DNA of 64,000 bases, from contig JAFGMI010000037.1 in the NCBI GenBank assembly GCA_016927595.1, forward strand, positions 1-64,000, written 5' to 3'. The position numbers and the translations under genes were made by a program. This document shows positions 17,815 to 27,856 of the stretch, piece after piece. Under the pieces are notes generated by a model. The model was not told the origin of the DNA and did no database searches. It worked only from the letters and a program-made list of their open reading frames with translations. The number at the start of each line of letters is the position of its first letter. Position 1 is the first letter of the stretch. This DNA is from Melioribacteraceae bacterium. GTDB taxonomy: Bacteria; Bacteroidota; Ignavibacteria; Ignavibacteriales; Melioribacteraceae.

Positions 17815-20800
17815 CTATTTTAACAGGAGCATTTTTTTAATTTGTATAAAATTGCCGGCATTAAAACTGTAGAAATATACTCCGCTGGTTAATTCAGATG
17901 CATTGAAACTCACTTCATAATATCCTGCCGGTTTTTCTCCATTTACCAGTGTTTTAACAACCTGACCAAGAATATTGAATACCTTAATCTCGACATTACT
18001 TTTCTCGGGTATCTGATATTTAATTTTTGTTGATGGATTAAACGGATTAGGGTAGTTCTGCCAAAGCTTAAATGAACCCGGCTGCTGAATCCCATCATCT
18101 CCCTTATTAACTCTTGTAATAATATTTTGTGAAGGCATCCAGTCGTATCCGAAACTTTTATAAGTGGCAGCTCCGAAAATGTTTTCCATAGTATAAAGAG
18201 TCGCTTCCTGATCAGTCAACTGGCGCGAAATAGAAATTCTGTTTGAATAATCCGAACCCGTACCAAAACATTTATATTCAGCATACAATCCGGGTGTAAC
18301 ATTCCAGGTCGACCAGCCTGCGGCACTCAATGCAGCCGGCTCATCGCAATTAATAAAAACCGTTCTCGGAGCTCCCTGCCATGGACGTCCGAGTAAAAAA
18401 GAAGTAATCGGCTCACCATTGAATCCGATTGAATCAGAAGTAATCTTACAGTCCCTGAACACATAACCGAACAAGGCATCAGGTTCCGTTGATGCTGCAG
18501 TTAGCGTGCCTCCGTTCCTGTTGATATTAATTTGACAACTATCGAACAGAACCACATTCCTTCCGAAAATAAAATCTACTGAACCTTCAATATAGCAGTT
18601 CTTCATATATGTCCTGCCGGTTCCTCTGCCGCCCCAGGTATAATATGTATCCTGATACCCGAGCAGGTTACAGTTATAGTAAGCCTGCCGGTCACCGTTA
18701 ACTCTCAGTGCAACTCCCTGCTGGTCAGCGAATGACCCGTCATTTTTTACAGTATTCCGGAATGTTATATTCATCGCCAGAAAATCATCAGGATCAATTG
18801 CCACACTGTAAGAATTGGATGTTCCGCCCGCTTTACCAGCATAATCATCATATGTCAGAATCGTTTCATCCCTATCCTCTCCTTCAAGAATCACATTTAC
18901 CTTATTCCTGTCAAGGAACAATTTTTCGTAGTATACACCTTTTCTGATGAATATCCTGTATTCACCCGTATAAAAATCCGGTACATCATCAAATGCAGCC
19001 TGAACAGTGGTATAATCACCTGAACCATCCTGGGCTACGGTCTTAACAACATCAGGTGCAGGAGCCTGCGTTATGAATTCTAGAATATCGCCGTATCCCG
19101 TTCCCTTTCTGTTAGAAGCAAACGCTCTCACATAGTACCTGGTTGAAGCTTCGAGCGGAAACATTACGCTTATAAATGCACCTGAGCCGCTGCCATTTTC
19201 GGTTTTAAAATCACTAATGGTAGGATTGCCTGTTGTATTCCAGCATACACCCCTAACCATTACAGTATCGCCCCCCCACAAAGTAAAATTACCCCCGCTC
19301 TGTGCTGACCTGACAAGAATATTGCTTACAGATGATGTAACTATAGTTGGTACCGCAATTGAATCAAGTGTAGTGAAGTATTTTTCCTCACCGTAAGAAG
19401 TGCCGGCATCATTCATTGCATAAGCGCGTAAAAAATATTTTGTACCCGGGAGAAGGTTTTCAGGATGACTAATAAACGAACCTGATCCGCTGCCGTCCGT
19501 TGTCTTTGAATCGTTAATAGTTGGTGAGCCTGATGTGTTCCATACAACTCCTCTTGCAGCTACCAATGAACCTCCATCAGATGGAATACTGCCACCGCTT
19601 GTTGCATGTGTCGTGGAAATATAACTTACACCGGCAGTTAGAACTGTAGGAGGATCAGCAGTAACACCAACTGTAGTCCCTGATATCACTACATTATAGA
19701 CAGCAACCAGCTTTGCCCAGCCCTGAGCTTCGGTATTATACGGATATATTCTTAGATAAAATGTTTCACCTGTATTTACAGTTTCAGATACGGAAGCATT
19801 TAATGGCATTACTGCATCACCGATCAAAGCAGTATCAGTAATCATCATCTTTTTTGCCGAGAAATCAGAATCTTTAGAATAATATAATTCTGCTCTAAGC
19901 TTATCGGTAAACCAGCCACCTATATATAATGATACCGAGTCTACGAAAAATGTCGCGCCGAATTTAGGTGACACCTCGTACTGAAAATACAGGCTATCGC
20001 TTGGTTCAGACTCTGCGTTCCATTCTTTTGAAATAGTTTGTATTGCTCCAACTGTAACATCTCCACCATCGGTTTTAGGTAAAGTTGTAAGTCCATAAAA
20101 CTTCATCGATGGGCTATAACTCGAATTACCTGCAATTACACCTCCGACATTCACAGGTTTGTCATCTGACTGATATGACCAGGTAGCTGAAGCCTGTACC
20201 GGATTACCCTCTACCTCTCCTCCTATTACCACATTTTGTAATGTTATATATTTCCCTGTTCTGACACTCGGATCGTTATCAACCCATGGATAAATCCGCA
20301 AATATAATGATTCGCCAGAATTAACCTTTGAGTTTAGTGCCACAGTTATTGCCTGCAATGAATCTCTCCACAGGTAATTATTATCTTTGCCCGTAACATA
20401 TTCTATCATTGTAGCTTCGGTAAAAGCAGGATCGGTCGAATAATAAATATTCGCTTTCATTGTATTTATACTCATCTGAGAGATTTGCAGAGAAATCGTA
20501 CTTGCATAAAAAGTAAAACCTGTTTTCGGAGATAATGAGAACTGCACAAATACAGTATCGATCTGAGTTGTCTGATTAGCGGGCCATGCGTTCCCTGCTA
20601 TACGAAGTCTCTGGCTGCCGTTTGGACCGGTATATTGATTTATTTCCATGTTGTTCAGATACTCATTTTCAGCTGTAACCTGACCACTTGTAGCAACCAT
20701 CTGCCCCGTTCCGCTTTCAGACGGATTAGTAAGTTCCCACACCGCAGAAGCAGGATAGGTTACACCCATTGTACTTCCCGAAATTGTAACTTCGCGTAGG

Positions 20801-21372
20801 TAAACATATTTACTTGTGGAAGTACTTCCCGTATACCAGGGATAAATCCTGACGTATAAAGTCTCCCCCGATTCTATAATTTCATCTAATACAAAATTAT
20901 AAAGTGAATCATTGTCTTTAACCAGAGTAAGTTCAGTATCATTAATTAATGCTGCAGTAGTGAAGCTAGTGTCCTTTGAATAATAAATGTTTGCTTTAAT
21001 ATTTCCGGTTCCTTTAGCACCAAGATATAATGCTATTGATTCTGAATTAAAGACGTGATTCGGTTTGGGGTGGACACCGAACTGGATCCACCGTGTATCA
21101 ACCTGCCCGGTTTCATTTCCCCAGAGAACCGCTGATCCGTCTGCAAAAGGATACCAGCGTTGATCAGGACCGGGACCGTTATTATAATCCCTGACAACAA
21201 AACCGGGGCTACCGACCTGGGGAAGCCCTTCAACCTGACCGGCGACAGAAGAAACGCGGTGACTGTCGGGCAGCATGCAGCTCCAGTAAACTGAAGCGAT
21301 ATCTTGTGCTTTAACACTTAATGTAAAAAACAGGATGAGTATACAAGTATTTATTATTCCTTTTGAGTGCAT
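17815..21372 (-). CDS. Large secreted CE8 pectinesterase with repeats and T9SS tail
   Basis: 1185 residues. Pectin methylesterase removes methyl esters from homogalacturonan so that lyases and hydrolases can act. Order: signal peptide 1-22; three related modules of about 180 residues (roughly 25-205, 205-395, 395-590), each with a KANIYYS-D-F or RAELYYSKDSDF strand and a GE-(T/L/S)-(F/Y)-LRIYP strand; two Fn3-like modules (about 600-770) sharing VWNTSGSPTI/CWNTTGNPTI; the CE8 beta-helix 773-1080. Catalytic residues are seen as YQDTYYT (Asp about 908), GSVDFIFG (Asp about 933) and LGRPW (Arg about 996). The tail 1100-1185 is a type IX sorting domain (LWQNYPNPFNPSTKI), so export to the cell surface or medium is expected. 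Confidence 0.93.
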   Translation of the reverse strand: MHSKGIINTCILILFFTLSVKAQDIASVYWSCMLPDSHRVSSVAGQVEGLPQVGSPGFVVRDYNNGPGPDQRWYPFADGSAVLWGNETGQVDTRWIQFGVHPKPNHVFNSESIALYLGAKGTGNIKANIYYSKDTSFTTAALINDTELTLVKDNDSLYNFVLDEIIESGETLYVRIYPWYTGSTSTSKYVYLREVTISGSTMGVTYPASAVWELTNPSESGTGQMVATSGQVTAENEYLNNMEINQYTGPNGSQRLRIAGNAWPANQTTQIDTVFVQFSLSPKTGFTFYASTISLQISQMSINTMKANIYYSTDPAFTEATMIEYVTGKDNNYLWRDSLQAITVALNSKVNSGESLYLRIYPWVDNDPSVRTGKYITLQNVVIGGEVEGNPVQASATWSYQSDDKPVNVGGVIAGNSSYSPSMKFYGLTTLPKTDGGDVTVGAIQTISKEWNAESEPSDSLYFQYEVSPKFGATFFVDSVSLYIGGWFTDKLRAELYYSKDSDFSAKKMMITDTALIGDAVMPLNASVSETVNTGETFYLRIYPYNTEAQGWAKLVAVYNVVISGTTVGVTADPPTVLTAGVSYISTTHATSGGSIPSDGGSLVAARGVVWNTSGSPTINDSKTTDGSGSGSFISHPENLLPGTKYFLRAYAMNDAGTSYGEEKYFTTLDSIAVPTIVTSSVSNILVRSAQSGGNFTLWGGDTVMVRGVCWNTTGNPTISDFKTENGSGSGAFISVMFPLEASTRYYVRAFASNRKGTGYGDILEFITQAPAPDVVKTVAQDGSGDYTTVQAAFDDVPDFYTGEYRIFIRKGVYYEKLFLDRNKVNVILEGEDRDETILTYDDYAGKAGGTSNSYSVAIDPDDFLAMNITFRNTVKNDGSFADQQGVALRVNGDRQAYYNCNLLGYQDTYYTWGGRGTGRTYMKNCYIEGSVDFIFGRNVVLFDSCQININRNGGTLTAASTEPDALFGYVFRDCKITSDSIGFNGEPITSFLLGRPWQGAPRTVFINCDEPAALSAAGWSTWNVTPGLYAEYKCFGTGSDYSNRISISRQLTDQEATLYTMENIFGAATYKSFGYDWMPSQNIITRVNKGDDGIQQPGSFKLWQNYPNPFNPSTKIKYQIPEKSNVEIKVFNILGQVVKTLVNGEKPAGYYEVSFNASELTSGVYFYSFNAGNFIQIKKMLLLK

Positions 21373-21409
21373 TTATAAATTTCCGGTTCTTATTGAAGGT
21401 TTGAACTTA

Positions 21410-22768
21410 CTATTCATATTTATAATGATAAGTACTGTTAATACTATTCGGTTTCGCTTTATCTATCCTGATGTGAGTATTATTTAAGAGTCTTATCATT
21501 TCAGCTGCTGCAAACAGAACAGGTCCGTAACCATGAGTTGCGTCATAGCTTTTACCGCGGTTAAAATAATATACGTTGTCATGTGCGAATGTAGTTGCCT
21601 CACACGTACCGTCAACAGCTCCGTTTTCAAGTATCCTGGTCGCAACTGCATTCCATCCGGTTTGTGCGACCGGACCGTAAACATGACTTATCCAGCCTTC
21701 GTTAATACCCTTTGCGATACCATATGTAAACATAGCGGTACATGATGTTTCAAGATAAGTATCAGATTTATCGAGCATGTTATGCCAGAAACCCGTTCCA
21801 TCCTGGAGCTCCGTTACCGAACGAATTAGTGATTTATAAATATGAAGAATTTCATCGCGTCCTTGAAAATCGTGCGGAAGAACCGTTAACAGATCTGCCA
21901 TTGCCATCACAGTCCAGCCGTTTGCTCTCCCCCAGTAAAAGCGCGGATCGTAATCTGCAGAATTTTCATTCCAGCCATGATCAAACAAATCCTTACCACC
22001 GATAAATAATCTTTTGGACATCTGCAGTACCTGATTAACCGCATCATTCCAGTATTTCTCATCTTTAGTTAAGTCCCCCATCTGAGAGAGGAACGGAACC
22101 GACATATACATATCATCCGCCCATACAGATACTGGTTGCGGGCGCTCTCTTGCGAGTGTACCATCATCAAGTCTGAATTGAATATTTGAAACGTGCTTAT
22201 CAACAATATCAATTAACTCCCTGTATTCCGGATTATTATGTTTCTTGAATGTTCTTACTAAAGCTGCACCGATCGATCCACAATGATCAAGAGCATCCAT
22301 ATACATTATTCTGCGCCATCCGCAGGCACTTCTTCCGTACTCTTCATTATTTCTTCTGAAATAAGGAAGATGCTTTCTAACAAAATCATAAAACTTTATG
22401 TTATGTGAAAAATATGAATCGTCCCCGGTTAGTTCGGATATGTAATCAAATGCAGACAGCACCACGCCATGTGTATAGGTCCATTCGCTCGATAATCCTT
22501 CTGATACAACAGCATACTTATTTGGTTGAGTGAAGTCTCTAATAACCGCTCCCGTTTCTCTGTTTAATATCTGCTGTGTACTCGAGTTTTCATAATATGA
22601 AACAATTTTATCGATTTTTTCCATGATGCTTTCAACACTCGGCAGCACATACGGAACCGGATAATCCGGCACGCGCCCTGCACTATTCTGTCCGTTGACA
22701 TAACTGTTAAGAATAATTATAAGTGTTATTTGAAAAAACCTTTTAATCGTATTCATGCTAAATGGCAT
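21410..22768 (-). CDS. GH105 unsaturated rhamnogalacturonyl hydrolase
   Basis: 452 residues with a signal peptide ending near SYVNGQ. GH105 enzymes hydrate and release the unsaturated uronic acid left by lyases at the non-reducing end of pectic oligosaccharides. The (alpha/alpha)6 barrel is indicated by the catalytic aspartate region SVWADDMYMSVPFLSQ, by YWGRANGWTVMAMADLL and by YLETSCTAMFTYGIAKGI. AAGGTGAG lies just before the first ATG; a second ATG four codons on is possible. It lies 19 bases after the PL1 gene and 37 before the pectinesterase gene, so it fits a pectin depolymerisation operon. Rhamnogalacturonan rather than homogalacturonan fragments is the typical substrate (family knowledge). 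Confidence 0.9.
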   Translation of the reverse strand: MPFSMNTIKRFFQITLIIILNSYVNGQNSAGRVPDYPVPYVLPSVESIMEKIDKIVSYYENSSTQQILNRETGAVIRDFTQPNKYAVVSEGLSSEWTYTHGVVLSAFDYISELTGDDSYFSHNIKFYDFVRKHLPYFRRNNEEYGRSACGWRRIMYMDALDHCGSIGAALVRTFKKHNNPEYRELIDIVDKHVSNIQFRLDDGTLARERPQPVSVWADDMYMSVPFLSQMGDLTKDEKYWNDAVNQVLQMSKRLFIGGKDLFDHGWNENSADYDPRFYWGRANGWTVMAMADLLTVLPHDFQGRDEILHIYKSLIRSVTELQDGTGFWHNMLDKSDTYLETSCTAMFTYGIAKGINEGWISHVYGPVAQTGWNAVATRILENGAVDGTCEATTFAHDNVYYFNRGKSYDATHGYGPVLFAAAEMIRLLNNTHIRIDKAKPNSINSTYHYKYE

Positions 22769-22787
22769 AACTCACCTTTCGGAATAA

Positions 22788-24167
22788 TTATTTTGAAACA
22801 AGTTCATTTAAATAAATTTCTATATTATCATAAGATTCACTCAGATCCCTGCCGTTTGAATCGTATATATCAGGATTCAGATCTTTACTCTGTTCCCATG
22901 CATCCGGCATACCATCATTATCAGAATCGGTTGCTGCAATACCTTTTTCCAATTCGGGATAATCCCCTACGTCCTTCTGCGAATCGATTATTCCGTAAAA
23001 TCCGTTCATACTTCCTTTAAAGGCTGCTGTCCCGTTTCTTACTTCCACGACAAGCCTTTCGTCGACAGAATCTCGCGAATGAGAAGCTCCTGCTGTATCA
23101 AGCACCGAATCGAATGCTTCGGTTGCACCTTGTGTTGTAACCTGTGCTATATAGAAAGGTTTATCTGCTGTAACTTTTTCCGGATGATCACACTGTATTC
23201 CTCCATTCCGATTATTCTCCGATATCTTCGGATCACCGAATACATAATTCCCATCAACGTAAAATTTTCCGTATGGTTCAGAAGGATTTATAATTCTGCT
23301 TCGGATACGTTTGGGTGTAGCAGGTCCGTACTTATAATAATTATTAACTATATTATGTTCTCCTTCCTCACCTCCGTAAGCGCTGTTTCCTTTCCAGTTG
23401 TAGATTACATTGTTGCGGAAGTCAACGTTTCTGCTGGGCACATCACCGTCACCGCTTATTCCTGAAAAACGGGGATTCCTGCTTTTGTGATGAGCAATTA
23501 AATTATGATGAAATGTCGCTCTTACTCCTCCCCAAATACCGCCATAACCATGCTCGCCTTTTCTGTGAACAGAATTATTAAGACTTTCCGAAATGATGCA
23601 CCACTGAAGTGTAAAATCCTCGTTTGTATAGAATGATGCACACTCATCTACTGCCCAACTGAATGAGCAGTGATCTATTATCACATTTTTACTAAACCTT
23701 ACGCTAATTGCATCATCCTGCTGTTCGTATTCATCTCCAAGCCTCGACCTAATGTATCTGATAATAATATTATCAGCATGAATGGACAACGGATAATTTT
23801 TCAGACAGATACCATCTCCCGGAGCGGACTGTCCGGCAATTGTAATATTTCCATACTTAATTACCAGCGGGGATTTCAGTTCTATATAGCCTGATACGCG
23901 GAATACCACAATTCTCGGCTCTTTCATCTTTACGGCTTCTCTTAAGCTTCCTGGACCGTCATCATTAAGATTAGTAACGGGAATAACTATTCCGCCTCTT
24001 CCACCGGTTGCGAACCTTCCGAATCCTTCTGCACCCGGGAAAGATATTATGTTTTCCGAATCCTGCGCATGGATGTGAAACGGCAGAAAATACAAGACCG
24101 CATTAAACAATAAAACTTTTAAAATACTTCCGGTATAACTTTTCATTGCTGATAATTTTTTGATCAT
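22788..24167 (-). CDS. Secreted PL1-family pectate lyase
   Basis: 459 residues, signal peptide to about residue 35 (HIHAQ). It would cleave polygalacturonate by beta-elimination outside the cytoplasm. The parallel beta-helix is seen in FPGAEGFGRFATGGRGG, TNLNDDGPGSLREAV, ITIAGQSAPGDGICL, VIIDHCSFSWAVDE (calcium site) and SRNPRFSG, which holds the catalytic arginine at about residue 233. The C-terminus has DSDNDGMPDAWE, a thrombospondin type 3-like calcium motif usual in this PL1 group. It starts two bases after the GH28 stop. No sorting domain is present, so it is probably periplasmic or released. Confidence 0.92.
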   Translation of the reverse strand: MIKKLSAMKSYTGSILKVLLFNAVLYFLPFHIHAQDSENIISFPGAEGFGRFATGGRGGIVIPVTNLNDDGPGSLREAVKMKEPRIVVFRVSGYIELKSPLVIKYGNITIAGQSAPGDGICLKNYPLSIHADNIIIRYIRSRLGDEYEQQDDAISVRFSKNVIIDHCSFSWAVDECASFYTNEDFTLQWCIISESLNNSVHRKGEHGYGGIWGGVRATFHHNLIAHHKSRNPRFSGISGDGDVPSRNVDFRNNVIYNWKGNSAYGGEEGEHNIVNNYYKYGPATPKRIRSRIINPSEPYGKFYVDGNYVFGDPKISENNRNGGIQCDHPEKVTADKPFYIAQVTTQGATEAFDSVLDTAGASHSRDSVDERLVVEVRNGTAAFKGSMNGFYGIIDSQKDVGDYPELEKGIAATDSDNDGMPDAWEQSKDLNPDIYDSNGRDLSESYDNIEIYLNELVSK

Positions 24168-24169
24168 AA

Positions 24170-25864
24170 TTACTTCATAATAATAGTGAATGGATTTTTT
24201 CCGACTCCTTCCTTTACTTCAATGTGTTCTTCGAGGAGTTTAGTCTGATTATTCCTGAATTCAATGTTTCCTGTTTTATATCCTGCAAGTATAATTTTTA
24301 ATGAACTTTCTTCATGAAACACTAAACCGTCAAATATAATATTATTGCCTTGAATTATTTTGACAGCAGGATTTTTTTCTGCAAACAATGTAGTATTCTT
24401 AATATCGATAAATTCGCCATCATAAATAGCCAGTCCTTTTTTAGCTTTCATCACTGTGTTCTCGATTACAATGTTTTTTATCGGCAGTTCCGGTAATCCC
24501 TGCAGCACAATCGCTTCATCTGCACCGTCGCAATAAATTTTATTTAAGTATATATCTCTGAAAACCGGAGTCTCAACAGTAACAGGTACTTTTTCTGCCT
24601 TAGCTGATTCTTCTGAAGCAGCCGCGGCTTCTGTAGGTGCCATTCCTCCATAGAACATATTAAAACTGACAGCTCTTGTCGGAATGTCTTTCATATATAT
24701 ATTATCGATATAAATATTTTCAACAATACCACCTCTTCCGCGGGTGCTTTTAAATCTTAGTCCGACATCCGTTCCAATAAAATTGCAATTACTCACTTTA
24801 ATATTTCTTACTCCTCCTGACATTTCGCTTCCAATGGTGAATCCACCGTGACCATGATAAACGATACAATCTGCTATTATTAAATTTTCAGTCGGTATAC
24901 CTCTTTCTCTGCCGTACTCGTTTTTACCGGACTTCATACAGATTGCATCATCACCCACATCGAACTTGCATTTATATACAATTGAATTTTTACAAGATTC
25001 TATATCGATACCATCGCCGTTCTGAGAATACCAGGGATTCCTCACAAATAAATTCCTGGCGATCAGGTTTTCACACATTAAGGGATGAATATTCCACGCG
25101 GGGGAATTCTGGAAAGTTACACCATCGAGCAGTATATTTTTGCATCTGACAAGACTTACCATTACCGGTCTTAAAAAATCCCGTACAGGCTTAACATCTT
25201 CGATTGTTAAATTCTTTTTTTCTTTTAACAAGTTATCTATAATTTCCGCTCCGTTCATTGCTGCTTCCGAAGGATACCACATTTTCCCATCCTTTGTAAC
25301 CACACCGCCGTTGTTTACTAATTCCTTCCATTGATTACCAGTCATTTTAAACTTCTTTACAGGACGCCAGGCTTCACCGCCTCCGTCAATTATTCCTTCT
25401 CCAGTAATTGCTATATTTTCAAGATCAACTCCATTGATCGGGGATGTACATCTGTATTGGCGCGTACCTTCATATGTTGCATCAATTATCGGGTAGTCAT
25501 CAAAATTCTGACTGAACTGTACATGCGCACCGATTAGCAAATGAAGATTCACATTACTTCTCAGATAAACCGGACCTGTCTTCCAAATACCTGATGGAAT
25601 TACTACCTTGCCGCCTCCTTCTTCAGCGCATGCCTTTATTGCACTATTGATAGCATCAGTGTTATCATATAAACCGTCACCTACAGCACCAAAATCAATA
25701 ATCGAATACTCTTTCTCGGGAAAGACAGGGATAATCAACTCAGGCATTTCGAATCTGATATCTTCGTAATAAGACTTAATTTCTGTTTCGATTTTTTCCT
25801 GTGCTGTTATACACGATGAAATAAGAAGTACTGCGGACAAAAAATATAATTTAATTTTTTTCAT
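24170..25864 (-). CDS. GH28 polygalacturonase
   Basis: 564 residues. GH28 hydrolyses alpha-1,4-galacturonosyl bonds with inversion. The N-terminus MKKIKLYFLSAVLLISSC may be a lipoprotein signal with its cysteine near residue 18. After IDFGAVGDGLYDNTDAI (about 56-72) the beta-helix carries the catalytic set: Asp284 in NGDGIDIES, Asp305/Asp306 in VGDDAICMKSG, His339 in GHGGFTIGSE, and RFKSTRGRGG at 370-379. An insertion around residues 165-225 (GGEAWRPVKKFK and onward) is typical of exo-acting or rhamnogalacturonase-like bacterial forms, so release of monomers is likely but not proven. It is the second gene of the pectin operon. Confidence 0.92.
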   Translation of the reverse strand: MKKIKLYFLSAVLLISSCITAQEKIETEIKSYYEDIRFEMPELIIPVFPEKEYSIIDFGAVGDGLYDNTDAINSAIKACAEEGGGKVVIPSGIWKTGPVYLRSNVNLHLLIGAHVQFSQNFDDYPIIDATYEGTRQYRCTSPINGVDLENIAITGEGIIDGGGEAWRPVKKFKMTGNQWKELVNNGGVVTKDGKMWYPSEAAMNGAEIIDNLLKEKKNLTIEDVKPVRDFLRPVMVSLVRCKNILLDGVTFQNSPAWNIHPLMCENLIARNLFVRNPWYSQNGDGIDIESCKNSIVYKCKFDVGDDAICMKSGKNEYGRERGIPTENLIIADCIVYHGHGGFTIGSEMSGGVRNIKVSNCNFIGTDVGLRFKSTRGRGGIVENIYIDNIYMKDIPTRAVSFNMFYGGMAPTEAAAASEESAKAEKVPVTVETPVFRDIYLNKIYCDGADEAIVLQGLPELPIKNIVIENTVMKAKKGLAIYDGEFIDIKNTTLFAEKNPAVKIIQGNNIIFDGLVFHEESSLKIILAGYKTGNIEFRNNQTKLLEEHIEVKEGVGKNPFTIIMK

Positions 25865-25900
25865 TTTTCTCTTTATCTGTTATTAATAAATATGAATAAA

Positions 25901-27538
25901 TTAAAGGGGACTCACTCTTACCCAGTCATATAGAACATCGCTTCCTTTTTCATGTTTGGAATGAATGTTGAAAAGACCTATCTTAGCACCAACCCATCTT
26001 CCCGCTTTCGCACGGAAGGCTTTACCTGAAAGTATATAATTTGCATTGTCAATACTATATGCAAAATTGCAGACCGCTCCTTTACTAATGTATACTTTTA
26101 AATAAATGATACCCGGATTGATTTCTACAGAATCACTTATTGTTTCTTCCCCGCTTTTATCAGCATCTGAACAAATCGTCCGGCTTATAAACAGCTTTTT
26201 ACCGAGATTGCGAACCTCCAGAGAAGAATAATCCTGCCCAAGTATTATAAGCCCCGTTCTGCCAAGCATGTCTGCATCGTTAATTTTCAATTTTGCAGTA
26301 AAAGTAAATTCCTCAGACGGAAATTTCTGAGCCAGAATATTTGGTAAATCTCTCAGGTTTCCGGAATTCTCGGGAATTAAAACTGAATTAAGCGTAAGAT
26401 GATCTTTATTCTTCTGCAGTGAGTACCAGCTGCTGCTGCCAATAGCCTCCCATTGCCATTGGTAACCCAGTTGGTTAGAGTCGAACTCATCGTCCGTTTG
26501 AGGCACATTAACAGGATATTTTCTGCCAACATCAGGCTTATTAAAAATATGAACCGGCTCTCCGATGCCATTGCCATCTAAATCTATTCCCATTAATGGC
26601 CAGTCGTCAATCCAATAAACCGGATTCAAGTGAACAACTCTTCCATATGCATCTCTGTCCTGAAAGTGTACGAACCACGATTCCCCTGATTCAAGCTCAA
26701 CCCAGCCTCCCTGGTGAGGACCATTAATATTCGTGCTTCCCTGTTCTAGCACAATTTTATCCTCATAAGGTCCGTAAATATTCTTTGATCTTAATACAGT
26801 TTGCCAGCCAGGTTTTACTCCCCCTGCAGGAGCGAATATAAAATAGTATCCGTTCCGCTTATACATTTTAGGACCTTCGATTGTAGGATGATTAACATGC
26901 CCGTCGAATATAGTTGTTCCACTATCAAGCAGTGTTTTTCCATCATAGCTCATCCGGTGCAAAGAAAGTATACTGTTTATTCCTGAACGGCTTTTTGCCC
27001 AGGCACGAATTAAGTATGCATTCCCGTCATCATCCCAGAACGGACATGTATCTATCCAACCTTTTGCTTCTTTAACCAGATGTAGTGGTTCCCATGGTCC
27101 TTCAGGTTTTGAAGACGTCGACATAATCACACCATGATCCGGATCACCAAAGAAAACCCAGAACTTGTCATCGTGAAACCTGATGCTTGGAGCCCAAATT
27201 CCTTTTCCGTGCTGTGGTCTCTTAAATTCATCGAATGGATAATCCAGAGCCACGTGACCAATAATATGCCAGTTAACGAGATCCTTTGAATGGAGTACTG
27301 GTATTCCTGGGAAATGCGAAAAACTTGAAGATACCATAAAAAATTCGTTATTAACCCGCACTAAATCCGGGTCGCTATAATCTGCGAATATGATTGGATT
27401 TTTGTATGTACCATCGCCGTTATCAGCACCACAGACAGAAGAATTCTTAGAGACTTCTTGCTTCTGCGAATAGAACGCATGATTAAAAACAAACAATAAA
27501 ATAACAGATGCTCTGAAAAAATCGTTAACGAATCTCAT
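25901..27538 (-). CDS. Secreted GH43 beta-xylosidase/arabinofuranosidase
   Basis: 545 residues with signal peptide to about residue 25. The five-bladed propeller (residues 40-330) shows the GH43 triad: base aspartate in FADYSDPDLV, the middle aspartate in GWIDTCPFWDDDG, and acid glutamate in HPTIEGPKMYKRNGYYF. The C-terminal 200 residues form a concanavalin-like module (GLIILGQDYSSLEV), as in the beta-xylosidase C-terminal domain. It would trim xylose or arabinose from pectic or xylan side chains; released xylose could feed the divergent xylulokinase. It is the first gene of the leftward pectin operon, 36 bases before the GH28 gene. Confidence 0.9.
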   Translation of the reverse strand: MRFVNDFFRASVILLFVFNHAFYSQKQEVSKNSSVCGADNGDGTYKNPIIFADYSDPDLVRVNNEFFMVSSSFSHFPGIPVLHSKDLVNWHIIGHVALDYPFDEFKRPQHGKGIWAPSIRFHDDKFWVFFGDPDHGVIMSTSSKPEGPWEPLHLVKEAKGWIDTCPFWDDDGNAYLIRAWAKSRSGINSILSLHRMSYDGKTLLDSGTTIFDGHVNHPTIEGPKMYKRNGYYFIFAPAGGVKPGWQTVLRSKNIYGPYEDKIVLEQGSTNINGPHQGGWVELESGESWFVHFQDRDAYGRVVHLNPVYWIDDWPLMGIDLDGNGIGEPVHIFNKPDVGRKYPVNVPQTDDEFDSNQLGYQWQWEAIGSSSWYSLQKNKDHLTLNSVLIPENSGNLRDLPNILAQKFPSEEFTFTAKLKINDADMLGRTGLIILGQDYSSLEVRNLGKKLFISRTICSDADKSGEETISDSVEINPGIIYLKVYISKGAVCNFAYSIDNANYILSGKAFRAKAGRWVGAKIGLFNIHSKHEKGSDVLYDWVRVSPL

Positions 27539-27580
27539 AATATTCCCAGATAAAAATATTCAAGTAATGCTTAACTATAA

Positions 27581-27594
27581 CATTTACTTTATCG
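27581..27594 (-). promoter_or_regulatory. Shared 14-base motif, copy 1
   Basis: The plus strand reads CATTTACTTTATCG. It matches 13 of 14 bases of CGTTTACTTTATCG at 40907-40920. Both copies have the same orientation and lie 40 to 90 bases in front of the first gene of a pectin/uronate operon (GH43 here, uxaC there). It could be a common operator or activator site. The regulator is not identified. Confidence 0.4.
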
Positions 27595-27612
27595 TTTTAG
27601 TATAATTACAAA

Positions 27613-27633
27613 AAAATGCTTTTTTAGCATTTT
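27613..27633. repeat. AT-rich inverted repeat in the GH43/xylB gap
   Basis: AAAATGC (27613-27619) and GCATTTT (27627-27633) form a perfect 7-base inverted repeat around a 7-base T-rich centre, between divergent GH43 and xylB. Divergent flanking genes make a terminator unlikely; an operator or a chance AT-rich palindrome are both possible. Confidence 0.25.
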
Positions 27634-27804
27634 ACAATATTTTCAAAAGATTTTTTACAGGTTACAGATAAATGAATCTCGTACTTCCAAATCAAAGTTT
27701 TCCGGAGCAATATTATGTCTCGGCTTACAATTTCTTGTTTTGAATATAGCTGAAATACAAGTTAAAAACAAACATTTCCATATCATATTTGCCGAAATAT
27801 TCCA

Positions 27805-27812
27805 TATATTTG
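27805..27812 (+). promoter_or_regulatory. Possible -7 element of the xylB promoter
   Basis: TATATTTG matches the TAnnTTTG -7 consensus known from Bacteroidetes and would start transcription roughly 38 bases before the xylB ATG. No well-spaced -33 TTTG box accompanies it, so this is a weak call in AT-rich sequence. Confidence 0.25.
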
Positions 27813-27856
27813 TTCTAATATTTTACAAAAATTTCAAACCGGTTCAAAGGATTCAA

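Noticed and set aside
23079-23465. 128-residue open frame on the plus strand
   Set aside because: Antisense to the PL1 pectate lyase gene; cysteine-rich random-looking translation.
27740-27856. N-terminal extension of the xylulokinase
   Set aside because: The 39 extra residues do not match FGGY kinases, whose conserved start is at the ATG at 27857 with a ribosome site.
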